Shown: positions 43,131 to 52,793 of the stretch, piece by piece
Position numbering within the stretch: the stretch's first letter is position 1
Layout of the letters: every line of letters starts with the position of its first letter
Assembly: GCA_029245245.1 (NCBI GenBank)
Contig: JAQWPT010000034.1
Span: 124,001-188,000, forward strand
Direction of reading: 5' to 3'
Source of the DNA: Phycisphaerales bacterium
Lineage (GTDB): Bacteria; Planctomycetota; Phycisphaerae; Phycisphaerales; SM1A02
DNA: 64,000 nucleotides
Program-made: the position numbers and the translations under genes
The notes under the pieces: generated by a model
Seen by the model: only the letters and a program-made list of their open reading frames with translations
Database searches by the model: none
Told to the model about the DNA's origin: nothing

Positions 43131-43862
43131 ATGAACACCCAAGCCGATGCCCAGCAACGAGTTGCTCTTCAGCACCTGCAGACCGAACAACTCCTTGGGG
43201 TTGACTTCGTGCCCCTGCCCACTGGCGACTCCCGCGAGATACCGGACCCTGTTGGCCTCCAACCCCCTGCCGGCGAGGGCCCAGTGGCGAGATTGGAAGC
43301 CCTACGGCTGCAAGTCGAAGCCGACTTCCCCTTCTGCTCTTCGCTCTCAAGTGCCACCAGGCCGGTGTTCGGAGAAGGGCCGGCCAATGCCCGGCTCATG
43401 TTCGTGGGAGAAGCTCCCGGTGCCCAGGAGGACCAGACCGGTCGACCGTTCGTTGGTGCCGCCGGCCAGAAACTCGAGCAAATCATTGCAGCGATGGGAC
43501 TTGAACGCGATGACGTGTACATCGCCAACATCCTCAAGGCACGACCACCTGACAACCGCACCCCAACCATTGATGAGATTGAGGCATCAGCTCCCTACCT
43601 CAGCAAGCAACTCGACATCATCCAGCCCGAGGTGATCATCACACTTGGCGCCCCCGCGACCAAGTTCATCCTCCAGACCAACGAAGGCATCTCCCGACTT
43701 CGAGGTCGCTGGGGGACATGGGAACACGAGGATCTTCGCATCCCCGTCATGCCGACATTTCACCCTGCCTACCTGCTTCGCAACTACACGCAGGAGACCA
43801 GGAAGCAGGTTTGGAGCGACATTCAAAAAGTCGTTGAACTGCTGGGCCTCCCGTCCGCATGA
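43131..43862 (+). CDS. Family 4 type uracil-DNA glycosylase lacking the iron-sulfur cysteines
   Basis: A 243-residue protein of the uracil-DNA glycosylase superfamily. GEAPGAQEDQTGRPFVGAAG (motif A, residues 94-111) and the C-terminal HPAYLLRN (motif B, 211-218) are those of family 4 and SPO1-type enzymes. Family 4 normally holds a 4Fe-4S cluster with four cysteines; here the positions expected to be Cys are A137 (KARPP) and S153 (EIEASAPYL), and the only cysteine is C69. So the cluster should be absent. The first 60 residues are an extra leader. Role in uracil repair is probable, not certain. Confidence 0.78.
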   Translation: MNTQADAQQRVALQHLQTEQLLGVDFVPLPTGDSREIPDPVGLQPPAGEGPVARLEALRLQVEADFPFCSSLSSATRPVFGEGPANARLMFVGEAPGAQEDQTGRPFVGAAGQKLEQIIAAMGLERDDVYIANILKARPPDNRTPTIDEIEASAPYLSKQLDIIQPEVIITLGAPATKFILQTNEGISRLRGRWGTWEHEDLRIPVMPTFHPAYLLRNYTQETRKQVWSDIQKVVELLGLPSA

Positions 43863-43959
43863 AATAACCATATTTCCGAGATCATGTGGAACCGGAGGAT
43901 CCTTTGCATCGAAGTGATCGATGGAGACACTGTCTCCTCAACCAGCCCCCCCCCACAAG

Positions 43960-43998
43960 GAGCCCGGTTCGTTGTTCGTCAACGACGGGCTCTTTTTT
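43960..43998 (+). terminator. Intrinsic terminator after the glycosylase gene
   Basis: A hairpin with GAGCCCG and CGGGCTC arms, extended by GTTG and CAAC pairs, followed by TTTTTT. It lies about 100 bp after the stop codon; a shorter GGAGACA/TGTCTCC dyad lies upstream at 43923-43937. Confidence 0.8.
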
Positions 43999-44031
43999 CA
44001 TCCCCGCCAAACATTCAAATGTTCATTGAAA

Positions 44032-44058
44032 CAGGCACCCGGAACTGGCGGGTGCCTG
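44032..44058 (-). terminator. Terminator of the membrane protein gene
   Basis: Perfect 10-bp arms CAGGCACCCG and CGGGTGCCTG with a 7-nt loop, 24 bp after the stop of the leftward gene ending at 44083. The minus strand continues with TTTCAATG, a short U-rich tail. Confidence 0.65.
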
Positions 44059-44082
44059 GTCATGTCGATGAAATGCCGCGGG

Positions 44083-45468
44083 TCAATCCGCTTCCAACCT
44101 CTGGTCATCGCCGGAGGGTTCCTGAGCCAGTGTTCCCGGAATCAGTCCCGGCCACCAGATCAATCGTTCATCCTGTCCATCGCAGGCTCGACGCATCAAG
44201 AGGTAGATGCGGGTGCTTGCCGCCATGACGTAGGAGAAGATCCAGCCGGCCACCAGGTACTGGACCAGCATCATCCACCAGGACACGAGTGATCCACCCC
44301 AGCTCACGTACCACATGCTGGTACCGGTCTTCCCATCCGACCCGACCTGGCCGAAGATGCTCGACAAGGTGCCGGCCTCGACGTACGTGTCGTTCATCGT
44401 CCAGGTTCCCACGATCTCCGCGGTCATGTTCACCGTGAACACCGCCACCAACTGCACCACCAGCCAGCCGAGGATCAGTCCCACGAGGGCGACGATCACC
44501 GAGGCGAGCATGTGCAATGGACGATTGAGAATGTACGCGTAGGCCCGCTGCATGGCATCGCCACCCTCGCAGTTCTCGACCGCAACCGCGGGCAGCAACA
44601 TGGTGCCGGAGGCCAGGTAGCCCAGGAGAATGAAGACGAGCAGGAAGCCCAGCAGCAGGACCAGTCCGTAGACCAGGGCCGTCAGGATGTTGAGCAGCGG
44701 AATGCTCATGAAGATGAGACCAATGAGCAGGAGGACTGCGCAGACCACGCCACCGAGCACGATCGGGATGGCCAGGGCGCTGAACGATCGCCACCAGGTC
44801 TCCACGCCGTGCAGCATCGCCTCACGCATGGTCAGCCGCTCGTTGGCGGAGAGCTGGCAGGCCTCCATCCGGCACAGTGCCCCACCGGCAACCGAGAGCA
44901 CGAGCAGGAAGAAGATGCCGTAGATGATCAGGAACCATCCCTGCTCGGCTGACCAGAGATGGGCCGGCAGGTGGTAGACCGTACCGAGGATCGCGGTGTA
45001 GACCGCGGTGGGATGAAAGTGCACCGCGCCCTCGACGAACAGGTTGAAATGAACCTCCAGATACTGGACGGTCGATTCAAACGCCCCTCGAGGTCGGAAC
45101 GAATCGATGCGGCGAATGACTCGATCAAGTTGCTCACGATCCTCGACCGGTACCGAAGACCGTGCGGCCTGCAGCATCGAAAGGACCGACTGCATATCGG
45201 GCGATCCCTCGCTGTCGGTTTCTTCACCCCAGCGGCGCTGCGATCGACGCAGCACGCCTTCCTCCTCGAGGCCGAGGTTGCCATCATGAAGACCCGCCGT
45301 GAGTCCCTCTGGGCTGACCGTCGACGGGGTGACCTCGTCCCAGATCTGACCACCGAGCATGAGCACGGTGATCGCCAACAACGAGATGAGCAGCCTCGAT
45401 GGCTGGAGCGATGTTGCGACGGCCTTCAGGATGCTTCCGAATCGCCGGGCGTTGTCTGCACTGGTCAT
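44083..45468 (-). CDS. Polytopic membrane protein of unknown function
   Basis: A 461-residue protein with one early membrane helix (about 27-47), a soluble part (about 50-165) with an amphipathic AARSSVPVEDREQLDRVIRRI stretch, and five or six helices between about 175 and 440, such as LLLGFLLVFILLGYLASGTMLLP. A short tail ends in RLEAD. The ATG at 45468 follows GGGGAG at 10-nt spacing. Similar predicted proteins are common in planctomycetes, but I do not recognise a named family. It stands downstream of tRNA-Asn and ends in a clear terminator, so it is probably a single transcript. Confidence 0.75.
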   Translation of the reverse strand: MTSADNARRFGSILKAVATSLQPSRLLISLLAITVLMLGGQIWDEVTPSTVSPEGLTAGLHDGNLGLEEEGVLRRSQRRWGEETDSEGSPDMQSVLSMLQAARSSVPVEDREQLDRVIRRIDSFRPRGAFESTVQYLEVHFNLFVEGAVHFHPTAVYTAILGTVYHLPAHLWSAEQGWFLIIYGIFFLLVLSVAGGALCRMEACQLSANERLTMREAMLHGVETWWRSFSALAIPIVLGGVVCAVLLLIGLIFMSIPLLNILTALVYGLVLLLGFLLVFILLGYLASGTMLLPAVAVENCEGGDAMQRAYAYILNRPLHMLASVIVALVGLILGWLVVQLVAVFTVNMTAEIVGTWTMNDTYVEAGTLSSIFGQVGSDGKTGTSMWYVSWGGSLVSWWMMLVQYLVAGWIFSYVMAASTRIYLLMRRACDGQDERLIWWPGLIPGTLAQEPSGDDQRLEAD

Positions 45469-45561
45469 GAGCGTGGTTCTCCCCAGGTCATTCTCACCGC
45501 CGGCATGCGGGCATGTCAACGATGAACCCCGAAAGCCACCCCAGGACCACTCTCAACGCAA

Positions 45562-45584
45562 AACCGCCGCACGAAGCGGCGGTT
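45562..45584 (-). terminator. Terminator of tRNA-Asn
   Basis: Perfect 9-bp arms AACCGCCGC and GCGGCGGTT with a 5-nt loop, 9 bp after the tRNA 3' end, followed on the minus strand by TTTTGCG. Confidence 0.75.
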
Positions 45585-45592
45585 GCGGGCAA

Positions 45593-45665
45593 CTCCCCCG
45601 GCTGGACTCGAACCAGCAACCTAGCGGTTAACAGCCGCTCGCTCTACCAATTGAGCTACAGGGGA
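45593..45665 (-). tRNA. tRNA-Asn (anticodon GTT)
   Basis: A 73-nt cloverleaf. The acceptor TCCCCTG pairs with CGGGGGA (one G-T pair), the D-region is AGCTCAATTGGTAGAGC, the anticodon arm AGCGG-CTGTTAA-CCGCT gives GTT, and the T-arm has GGTTCGAGTCC. The discriminator is G, usual for tRNA-Asn. CCA is not encoded, as for the other two tRNA genes in the window. Confidence 0.95.
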
Positions 45666-45867
45666 TCGACGCAGCAGAATACCGTTTTTCGGTTCATGGA
45701 GCCATCCGCTCCAATGAAATCAAGCAGGACCCCTCCACCCTTGATCCCACTACCCCCCCGCGGTGCCTGCTTGGCCAAGGCTTGCAATTGGAGGAGGGCC
45801 ACCTACCATGTGTGGCTTCGATGACTCCGGAAGAGTCCTCACAACCCCGGAACTGGACGAGGCGACC

Positions 45868-46092
45868 ATGAAAGACGGCATCCATCCCGAGTACCACCAC
45901 GAGGCGAAGGTCTTTTTCCGTGGCGAAGAGGTCATGACCGTCGGTGCGACCGTACCCGAGTTGAGCGTCGAAATCTGGTCGGGCTCGCACCCCTTCTTCA
46001 CCGGCAAGTCCTCGTTCGTGGACACCGCCGGCCGGGTCGAGAAGTTCCAGAAGAAGTTCCAGGGCAACTACTTCAAACCCAAGAAGAAATAA
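45868..46092 (+). CDS. rpmE: Ribosomal protein bL31, zinc-free form
   Basis: A 74-residue ribosomal protein of the large subunit. The pattern MKDGIHPEYH at the start, SVEIWSGSHPFFTGKSSFVDTAGRVEKFQKKF and a basic C-terminal end are bL31. It has no cysteine at all, so it is the C-minus form that does not bind zinc, often used under zinc shortage. The start is fixed by family similarity. It stands alone with a terminator after it; a 200-bp region upstream toward tRNA-Asn should hold its promoter. Confidence 0.92.
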   Translation: MKDGIHPEYHHEAKVFFRGEEVMTVGATVPELSVEIWSGSHPFFTGKSSFVDTAGRVEKFQKKFQGNYFKPKKK

Positions 46093-46115
46093 GCCCTCAC
46101 CCCATCGCAGCATTC

Positions 46116-46142
46116 ACCGCCCCGGCCACTGGTCGGGGCGGT
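46116..46142 (+). terminator. Terminator of rpmE
   Basis: Arms ACCGCCCCG and CGGGGCGGT with a 9-nt loop, followed by TTTCGTT. It lies between rpmE and the convergent DUF1501 gene and may serve both. Confidence 0.7.
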
Positions 46143-46147
46143 TTCGT

Positions 46148-47653
<1,506 letters not shown>

Positions 47654-47660
47654 CTGGTGT

Positions 47661-50600
47661 TCAATCCTTCACGATGGCGGCGTCGGAGGACAGCACCGCA
47701 TTGGCAAGCATCGTCCAGGCAGCCAGTTCATCCATGGCCATGCCCTCGGGCATGGAGGAGTCCCCGATCATGACCAGGGCCTGGGCCGCGTCCTCGTCAC
47801 CACGGTACCGTTCCGTGAAGCGGGCGAGGGTGTCCTGCATCAGGATGGTGATCTCCTTGCTGGGACGGGTCCCGGTGCATCGACGGTAGAGGTCCACGAT
47901 GCGATCCGGCTCCGGTGTCTCCACCAGGACCCGCGCCGCGGTGGCCCGGGCTGCTTCCACGAACTGCTCGTCGTTCCACAGTACGAGGGCCTGGAGCGGA
48001 GTGTTCGTGGTCAATCGGCGGGTCGCGCAGTATTCACGGGTGGGTGCGTCGAGGGTCAGCATCGCCGGGGGAGGTGCAGCTCGTTTCCAGTAGGTGTAGA
48101 GGCTCCGTCGCCACAACGAGTCTCCGCTGTCACGCTCGAAGACCCTCGTATTCGACTGGGGCATTGCAACCTCGCTCCAGAGGCCCAGCGGCTGGTACGG
48201 CTTGACGCTGGGACCGCCAAATCGCTCCACGAGCAGGCCCGAGACATGCAGCGCCTGGTCCCGGATCTGTTCCGCGGTCAAGCGCTGGCGTGGGTACCTG
48301 GCGTACAGGGTGGCGTCGACGGGGGCGGCACCCTCCGAGGACTGTCGATAGGTGCTGCTGTGCACGATGGTGCGGATCGAATCACGCACGTCCCAGCCAC
48401 GATCACGGAACGAGGCCGCCAGCCAGTCCAGCAGGACCGGATGGCTGGGCCAACTGCCCTGGAACCCGAAGTCCTCGACGGTTTCCGACAGCCCCTGACC
48501 GAAGAACATCGCCCACATGCGATTCGCGGTGACACGGGCCGTCAGCGGGTTCTCGTCCCCCACAAGCCAGCGAGCAAGGTCGATTCGTGTCGGAGTCCCC
48601 TCGACATCCAGCGAACCAATCGCCACGGGAATGGCGCGGGCGACGCCGCGTTCCTCATCCGGTGCGTCGTAGAGGCCTCGCATCATGACATGGGTGGGTC
48701 GCACCTCTGACCGTTCCTGCATCACCATCGTCATGGGCAGCGTGTCCTGGTATTCGTCACGCTCCTTCGTGGTCGAATCGATGGTCTCCGTCAACTCCAG
48801 CCAGCGGGGAGAGTGTGATGTCCGCCAGGCGAGGCGGGCTCGTTCGGCCAGGCGTTCACCAGCGGCATCCGGCAGGGCCCATGCCAGCATGTCCGGCGCA
48901 AGTTCGCCGGCAGGAATGGTCTCCTTGTAGTACATGGCCGCCGGGCCGCCGGTGTTGACGATCTTGGTGACGTAGGTGCTGCGCCCCGTCGGCAGGTCGA
49001 TGGTGATTCGATCCTGGTCTGCAGCGACGCCACGATCGATCCGGTTTTCGTGCACGAGCGATCCATCGAGGTAGACGAGAATGCCGTCATCACTGCCAAG
49101 GGAAAGTTCCACGGTCCGCGGACCGGGGGCGTAGAACTCCCGGGCGATGTACTCGGCTCCAACTCCCTGGGCGAGAGCGACGTTCTGCCCCTCAAGCACC
49201 AGTGGTGCGTACCGCCATGCCTGCCCCTCGTAGGCCCTGGTGAAGTCCAGCGGACCTGCTTCCTCGGGCCCGAAGGCGGTGTCGTAGCTTTCCTGGGAGG
49301 TACCGGGCGAGAACGGCCCCGTGATGTACCAGTTCGTGTGGGCAAGGGGCAGGCGGGCAAGCGCCGGCTCGCCGACACTGCCAAGGTGCAATCGCACATT
49401 GCCGAAACTGTGCTGCGCGTAGACGGAGTGGAAGTTGAGCGTGACGACGACGGTGCTCCCCCCCTCGTATCCGAACGGCGCTGCGGCCAGGAAAAGTGCA
49501 ACCCGGTCGTCAGGATCCTGGTGGGCATTGATCGCCCACACACGCCCATCGTCCGGCCGCAGGGCATTGACCACACGGAAGTCGGCGTTGGGCTGCTCGA
49601 TGTCGGCCCAGGCCCAGGCCAGTTCCACGTCCCGCCGCTGGGCGGGGTCGTTCCTGGAAATCACCTCCACCGTGATCCCGCTCAATACGGCGTTGCCGTT
49701 GGGAGCACGCCCGGCCCGTCCCTGCGGCATGGATTCGTGCTGCAGAACATCCAGAGCAATCGCCCGCAGGTCGGTGCGATCGGTCTCCAGCAGGATCGTG
49801 TAATCGTCGTCCGTGGGTGCCTCCGATGTCGCAAGCACCGATCCGTCGTCCTGGATCTCCAGCACGCTCCCGTTGCTGCTGACGGCGGCGAGAACCGGTG
49901 GAAGCGACCAGCGCCACCCGTCATCACGGACGTCGGCTTCGGATGCCGCGATCTGCTCGTCCTCCAGCGGGTCCGGCGCATCACGTTTGGCTTCCAGTTC
50001 CTGGAGGCGAGTCGTCAACGCGTCGATTCGCTCCTGATCGCCCGCCGTGGTGATCGTGTAGCTGGGCTCCAGGGCTCGATTCGGGTTTGGAGACTGGTTG
50101 TAGAGCCCGGGCTCCTCGTTGTTGTTGAAGAACGCCAGCAACCCGTAGTAGTCCTCCATGGACACCGGGTCGAACTTGTGGTCGTGGCACTGTGCACAGT
50201 TGATGGTCAGCCCGAGGAAGACGCTCCCGAGGGTGTTCGTACGCTCCACGGCGTATTCGAAGAGGGCCTCGTCATTGATGGAGCCTCCCTCGTCGGTCGT
50301 CACGTGGCAGCGGTTGAACCCGCTGGCAACCAGTTGCTCACTGGTGCGATCGGGCAGGAGGTCCCCCGCCAACTGCTCGACGACGAACTCATCGAACGGC
50401 TTGTTGTCCTTGTAGGCCCGGAGCACCCAGTCGCGATAGGGCCAGATCGTCCGGCCTGCGTCCATGTGGATCCCGCTGGTGTCGGCGAAGCGGGCCAGGT
50501 CCAGCCACGGAGTGGCCATGCGTTCGGCGTGCCGGGTCGCGTAGGGTTCCTCGGTGAGCAGTTGCTCGACGAGTTGCTCGTAAGCATCGGGAGATTCATC

Positions 50601-51197
50601 GGATACGTAGGCATCGATCTCACCTGGAGTGGGTGCCAGACCGGTCAGGTCCAGGTACAGCCTCCTGGCCAGGGTGGCCCGATCCGCCTCGGGCGAGGGC
50701 TGCAGCCCGTTCTTGCGCAGGTGAGCCAGCACGAACTGGTCGATCTCGTTGCGGATCCACGGGTCGTCGATTTCCGGAACTGCCGGCGCGACGAGCGACT
50801 GCATGGACCAGTGATCCTCGTACGCAGCCCCCTGCTTGATCCACTGGAAGACAAGGTGGCGTTCCGCCTCGCTGAGTTGCGGCCTGCCACTGTCCAGTGG
50901 CGGCATGACGTCGTCCGGATGGCTCGCAGTCAATCGCTGCCAGAGCAGTGACGCGTCGGGGTCACCGGGGACAATCGCTGCACCCGCGCGGCGCATCTCC
51001 GTGGACGCCTCGAAACTGTCCAGGCGAAGTCCAGCCTGCTGCTGGGCTCGATCCGGACCATGACAGAGAAAGCAGCGGTCCGAAAGGATCGGCCTGACAT
51101 CGCGCCCGTAACGGATCTCCTCGGCGGCGACGGCGGGGCACGACAACCAGAGTGCCATGGCCACGACGCACATCGATTGCTGGGACGAACCCTTCAT
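47661..51197 (-). CDS. Planctomycete cytochrome C/DUF1549/DUF1553 protein, cassette A
   Basis: An 1178-residue exported protein. A signal peptide ends near residue 24; the first domain has the heme-type motif CFLCHGP at about 41 and a DVRPILSDRC lead; DUF1549 follows with YLDLTGLAPTPGEID and a second CxxCH motif, CAQCHDHKFDP, at about 330; a middle PA14-like part (RTVELSLGSDDGILVYLDGSLV) comes next; and DUF1553 ends with TRRLTTNTPLQALVLWND. ATG at 51197 follows GAGG; a GTG one codon earlier is possible. It pairs with the DUF1501 gene. Heme attachment is inferred from motifs. Confidence 0.9.
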   Translation of the reverse strand: MKGSSQQSMCVVAMALWLSCPAVAAEEIRYGRDVRPILSDRCFLCHGPDRAQQQAGLRLDSFEASTEMRRAGAAIVPGDPDASLLWQRLTASHPDDVMPPLDSGRPQLSEAERHLVFQWIKQGAAYEDHWSMQSLVAPAVPEIDDPWIRNEIDQFVLAHLRKNGLQPSPEADRATLARRLYLDLTGLAPTPGEIDAYVSDESPDAYEQLVEQLLTEEPYATRHAERMATPWLDLARFADTSGIHMDAGRTIWPYRDWVLRAYKDNKPFDEFVVEQLAGDLLPDRTSEQLVASGFNRCHVTTDEGGSINDEALFEYAVERTNTLGSVFLGLTINCAQCHDHKFDPVSMEDYYGLLAFFNNNEEPGLYNQSPNPNRALEPSYTITTAGDQERIDALTTRLQELEAKRDAPDPLEDEQIAASEADVRDDGWRWSLPPVLAAVSSNGSVLEIQDDGSVLATSEAPTDDDYTILLETDRTDLRAIALDVLQHESMPQGRAGRAPNGNAVLSGITVEVISRNDPAQRRDVELAWAWADIEQPNADFRVVNALRPDDGRVWAINAHQDPDDRVALFLAAAPFGYEGGSTVVVTLNFHSVYAQHSFGNVRLHLGSVGEPALARLPLAHTNWYITGPFSPGTSQESYDTAFGPEEAGPLDFTRAYEGQAWRYAPLVLEGQNVALAQGVGAEYIAREFYAPGPRTVELSLGSDDGILVYLDGSLVHENRIDRGVAADQDRITIDLPTGRSTYVTKIVNTGGPAAMYYKETIPAGELAPDMLAWALPDAAGERLAERARLAWRTSHSPRWLELTETIDSTTKERDEYQDTLPMTMVMQERSEVRPTHVMMRGLYDAPDEERGVARAIPVAIGSLDVEGTPTRIDLARWLVGDENPLTARVTANRMWAMFFGQGLSETVEDFGFQGSWPSHPVLLDWLAASFRDRGWDVRDSIRTIVHSSTYRQSSEGAAPVDATLYARYPRQRLTAEQIRDQALHVSGLLVERFGGPSVKPYQPLGLWSEVAMPQSNTRVFERDSGDSLWRRSLYTYWKRAAPPPAMLTLDAPTREYCATRRLTTNTPLQALVLWNDEQFVEAARATAARVLVETPEPDRIVDLYRRCTGTRPSKEITILMQDTLARFTERYRGDEDAAQALVMIGDSSMPEGMAMDELAAWTMLANAVLSSDAAIVKD

Positions 51198-51639
51198 CAC
51201 CTCACCATATCAGGATGGAATCCGCGCTCAACACCTATTCGTTCGCACTGACCAGGCCCCTGTTTCAAGAGCCTCTCCACCGTGTTGAACGCTGCCATGG
51301 GACCGTCCAGAGCCGCTATCCGAGCACGCGAAGGCCAACCCCGGAGGCCCACACGATCCCCAGGCATTGCGGAAGGCTCGTCCATCCCGAGCAACTGATG
51401 CGGAGAGCCCGGCTCAAACCAAATACCCACCACTGGAATCGTGTCCACATTCGTAAGAGCCAAGGAACTCGCCATCAGTGGGCCAGAGAGCCCAAAAAAC
51501 AAGGCATAGAGTGCTTGTCAGACTGGCTTTGCCGAGTTATCCACATCTTCTGCACGTTCGGCCGCAAACTGCGATGAAGGGTCCGTGAGCCATTATCAGC
51601 CCCCGAGGAGCATTCGAATCAATACGAGAATGACCGCCC
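51198..51639. other. Region between cassette A and asd, with a doubtful short frame
   Basis: About 440 bp with no clear gene. A leftward 101-codon frame (51502-51197) ends exactly on the cytochrome gene start as TGATG, like true overlaps in this genome, but its codons are unlike its neighbours (ATA, AGG, TCT and CCT are used) and it matches no family I know. It may be a decayed gene. The asd stop lies on the far side; no terminator was seen. Confidence 0.3.
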
Positions 51640-52671
51640 TCAGCCGCCCTTCAGGCGGTCTGCCACCTGGAGGGCATTCAAGGCAGCACCCTTGCGAAGT
51701 TGATCCATGGTGCAGAGCAGTTCGAATCGATTCCCTCGACCATCAGCATCGATCGTTGCATCCGCAGCCATTCGGATGCGACCCACCAGCACGAGATCTC
51801 CATCGCACGCCTTCAGCGGCGTCGGGAAGTCATTGGCGGCGCGATCATCAACCAGCGCAACACCCGGGAACTCCGCGATGGCCGAACGCAACGTTTCCAC
51901 TGATGCTGCTGATTCAAGTTCAACGTGAATCGACTGGGTGTGCGATCGAAGCACGGGAACACGCACGCACGTTGCGCTGACGAGTACGTCGGTTCCCCAG
52001 ATCCGCTTCGTCTCCTGCAGCATCTTCTGCTCCTCCTGGTTTCGCCCAGTCACCTCGTCGACCGGCGAATCATGGCTGAAGACGTTGAAGGCGCACGGCT
52101 CATCAAAGCAGTCACTGTCCAGTGGCTGCCCGTCGAGCACCGCCCTGCTCTGTCGGCGCAACGCCTCCATCGCCTGGGAGCCGGCTCCCGAGACCGCCTG
52201 GTAGGTGCTGACGATGATGCGGCCGCACCCGAATACCTGCTGCAGCGGAGTCAGTGCCATCAGCAGCAGGATCGTCGAGCAGTTTGGATTCGCCACCAGT
52301 CGAGGCGATGCTCCCAACCGATCCAGCACTGCTCCGTTGACCTCGGGAATGACGAGTGGAACACCAGGATCCATCCGGTAGGCCGACGAGGTGTCGATGA
52401 CATCACACCCCGCTTCAAGAGCGATCGGAACCCAGGTGCGTGCTGCCTCGGCTCCCGCGGCCATGAAGGCCAGGCACGCTTCGTGAAAGGCCTCCGCCTC
52501 AACCGGTTCCACCGGGATCATGGCCTCTCCGTAGGCCACCATCGTGCCGCCAGAGGATGCCAGGGGCCGGATGCGTTCTTCCGGAACCCCACGGGCATGA
52601 AGCAGCCGGAGCAACTCGCTCCCGACCGCCCCCGTGGCCCCCAGTACCGCGATTGAACCTGCCTCGATCAC
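51640..52671 (-). CDS. asd: Aspartate-semialdehyde dehydrogenase
   Basis: Asd reduces aspartyl phosphate to the semialdehyde on the way to lysine, diaminopimelate, threonine and methionine. The 343-residue protein begins IAVLGATGAVGSELLRLL (NADP-binding), and has SSAYRMDPGVPLVIPEVNG, the catalytic cysteine in ANPNCSTI, and SGAGSQAMEAL; length is normal. Start is GTG at 52671, with GGAG upstream at wide spacing. It stands between the two cytochrome/DUF1501 cassettes and has no obvious link with them. Confidence 0.94.
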   Translation of the reverse strand: MIEAGSIAVLGATGAVGSELLRLLHARGVPEERIRPLASSGGTMVAYGEAMIPVEPVEAEAFHEACLAFMAAGAEAARTWVPIALEAGCDVIDTSSAYRMDPGVPLVIPEVNGAVLDRLGASPRLVANPNCSTILLLMALTPLQQVFGCGRIIVSTYQAVSGAGSQAMEALRRQSRAVLDGQPLDSDCFDEPCAFNVFSHDSPVDEVTGRNQEEQKMLQETKRIWGTDVLVSATCVRVPVLRSHTQSIHVELESAASVETLRSAIAEFPGVALVDDRAANDFPTPLKACDGDLVLVGRIRMAADATIDADGRGNRFELLCTMDQLRKGAALNALQVADRLKGG

Positions 52672-52793
52672 CCGTCACGCCACTCCTTCAAAGCCCGGTA
52701 GCTCGACCACAGGGGATTGTACGCATGGATGGCGTGGCTTGAATCCATGATTGGAGGCTTGTGAACCTACCCGGTGGCACCTAGGTTGAAGGT

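Noticed and set aside
49050-50951. Long rightward open frame opposite the cassette A cytochrome gene
   Set aside because: Same reason: no signal, motif or ribosome site, and the opposite strand has clear domains.
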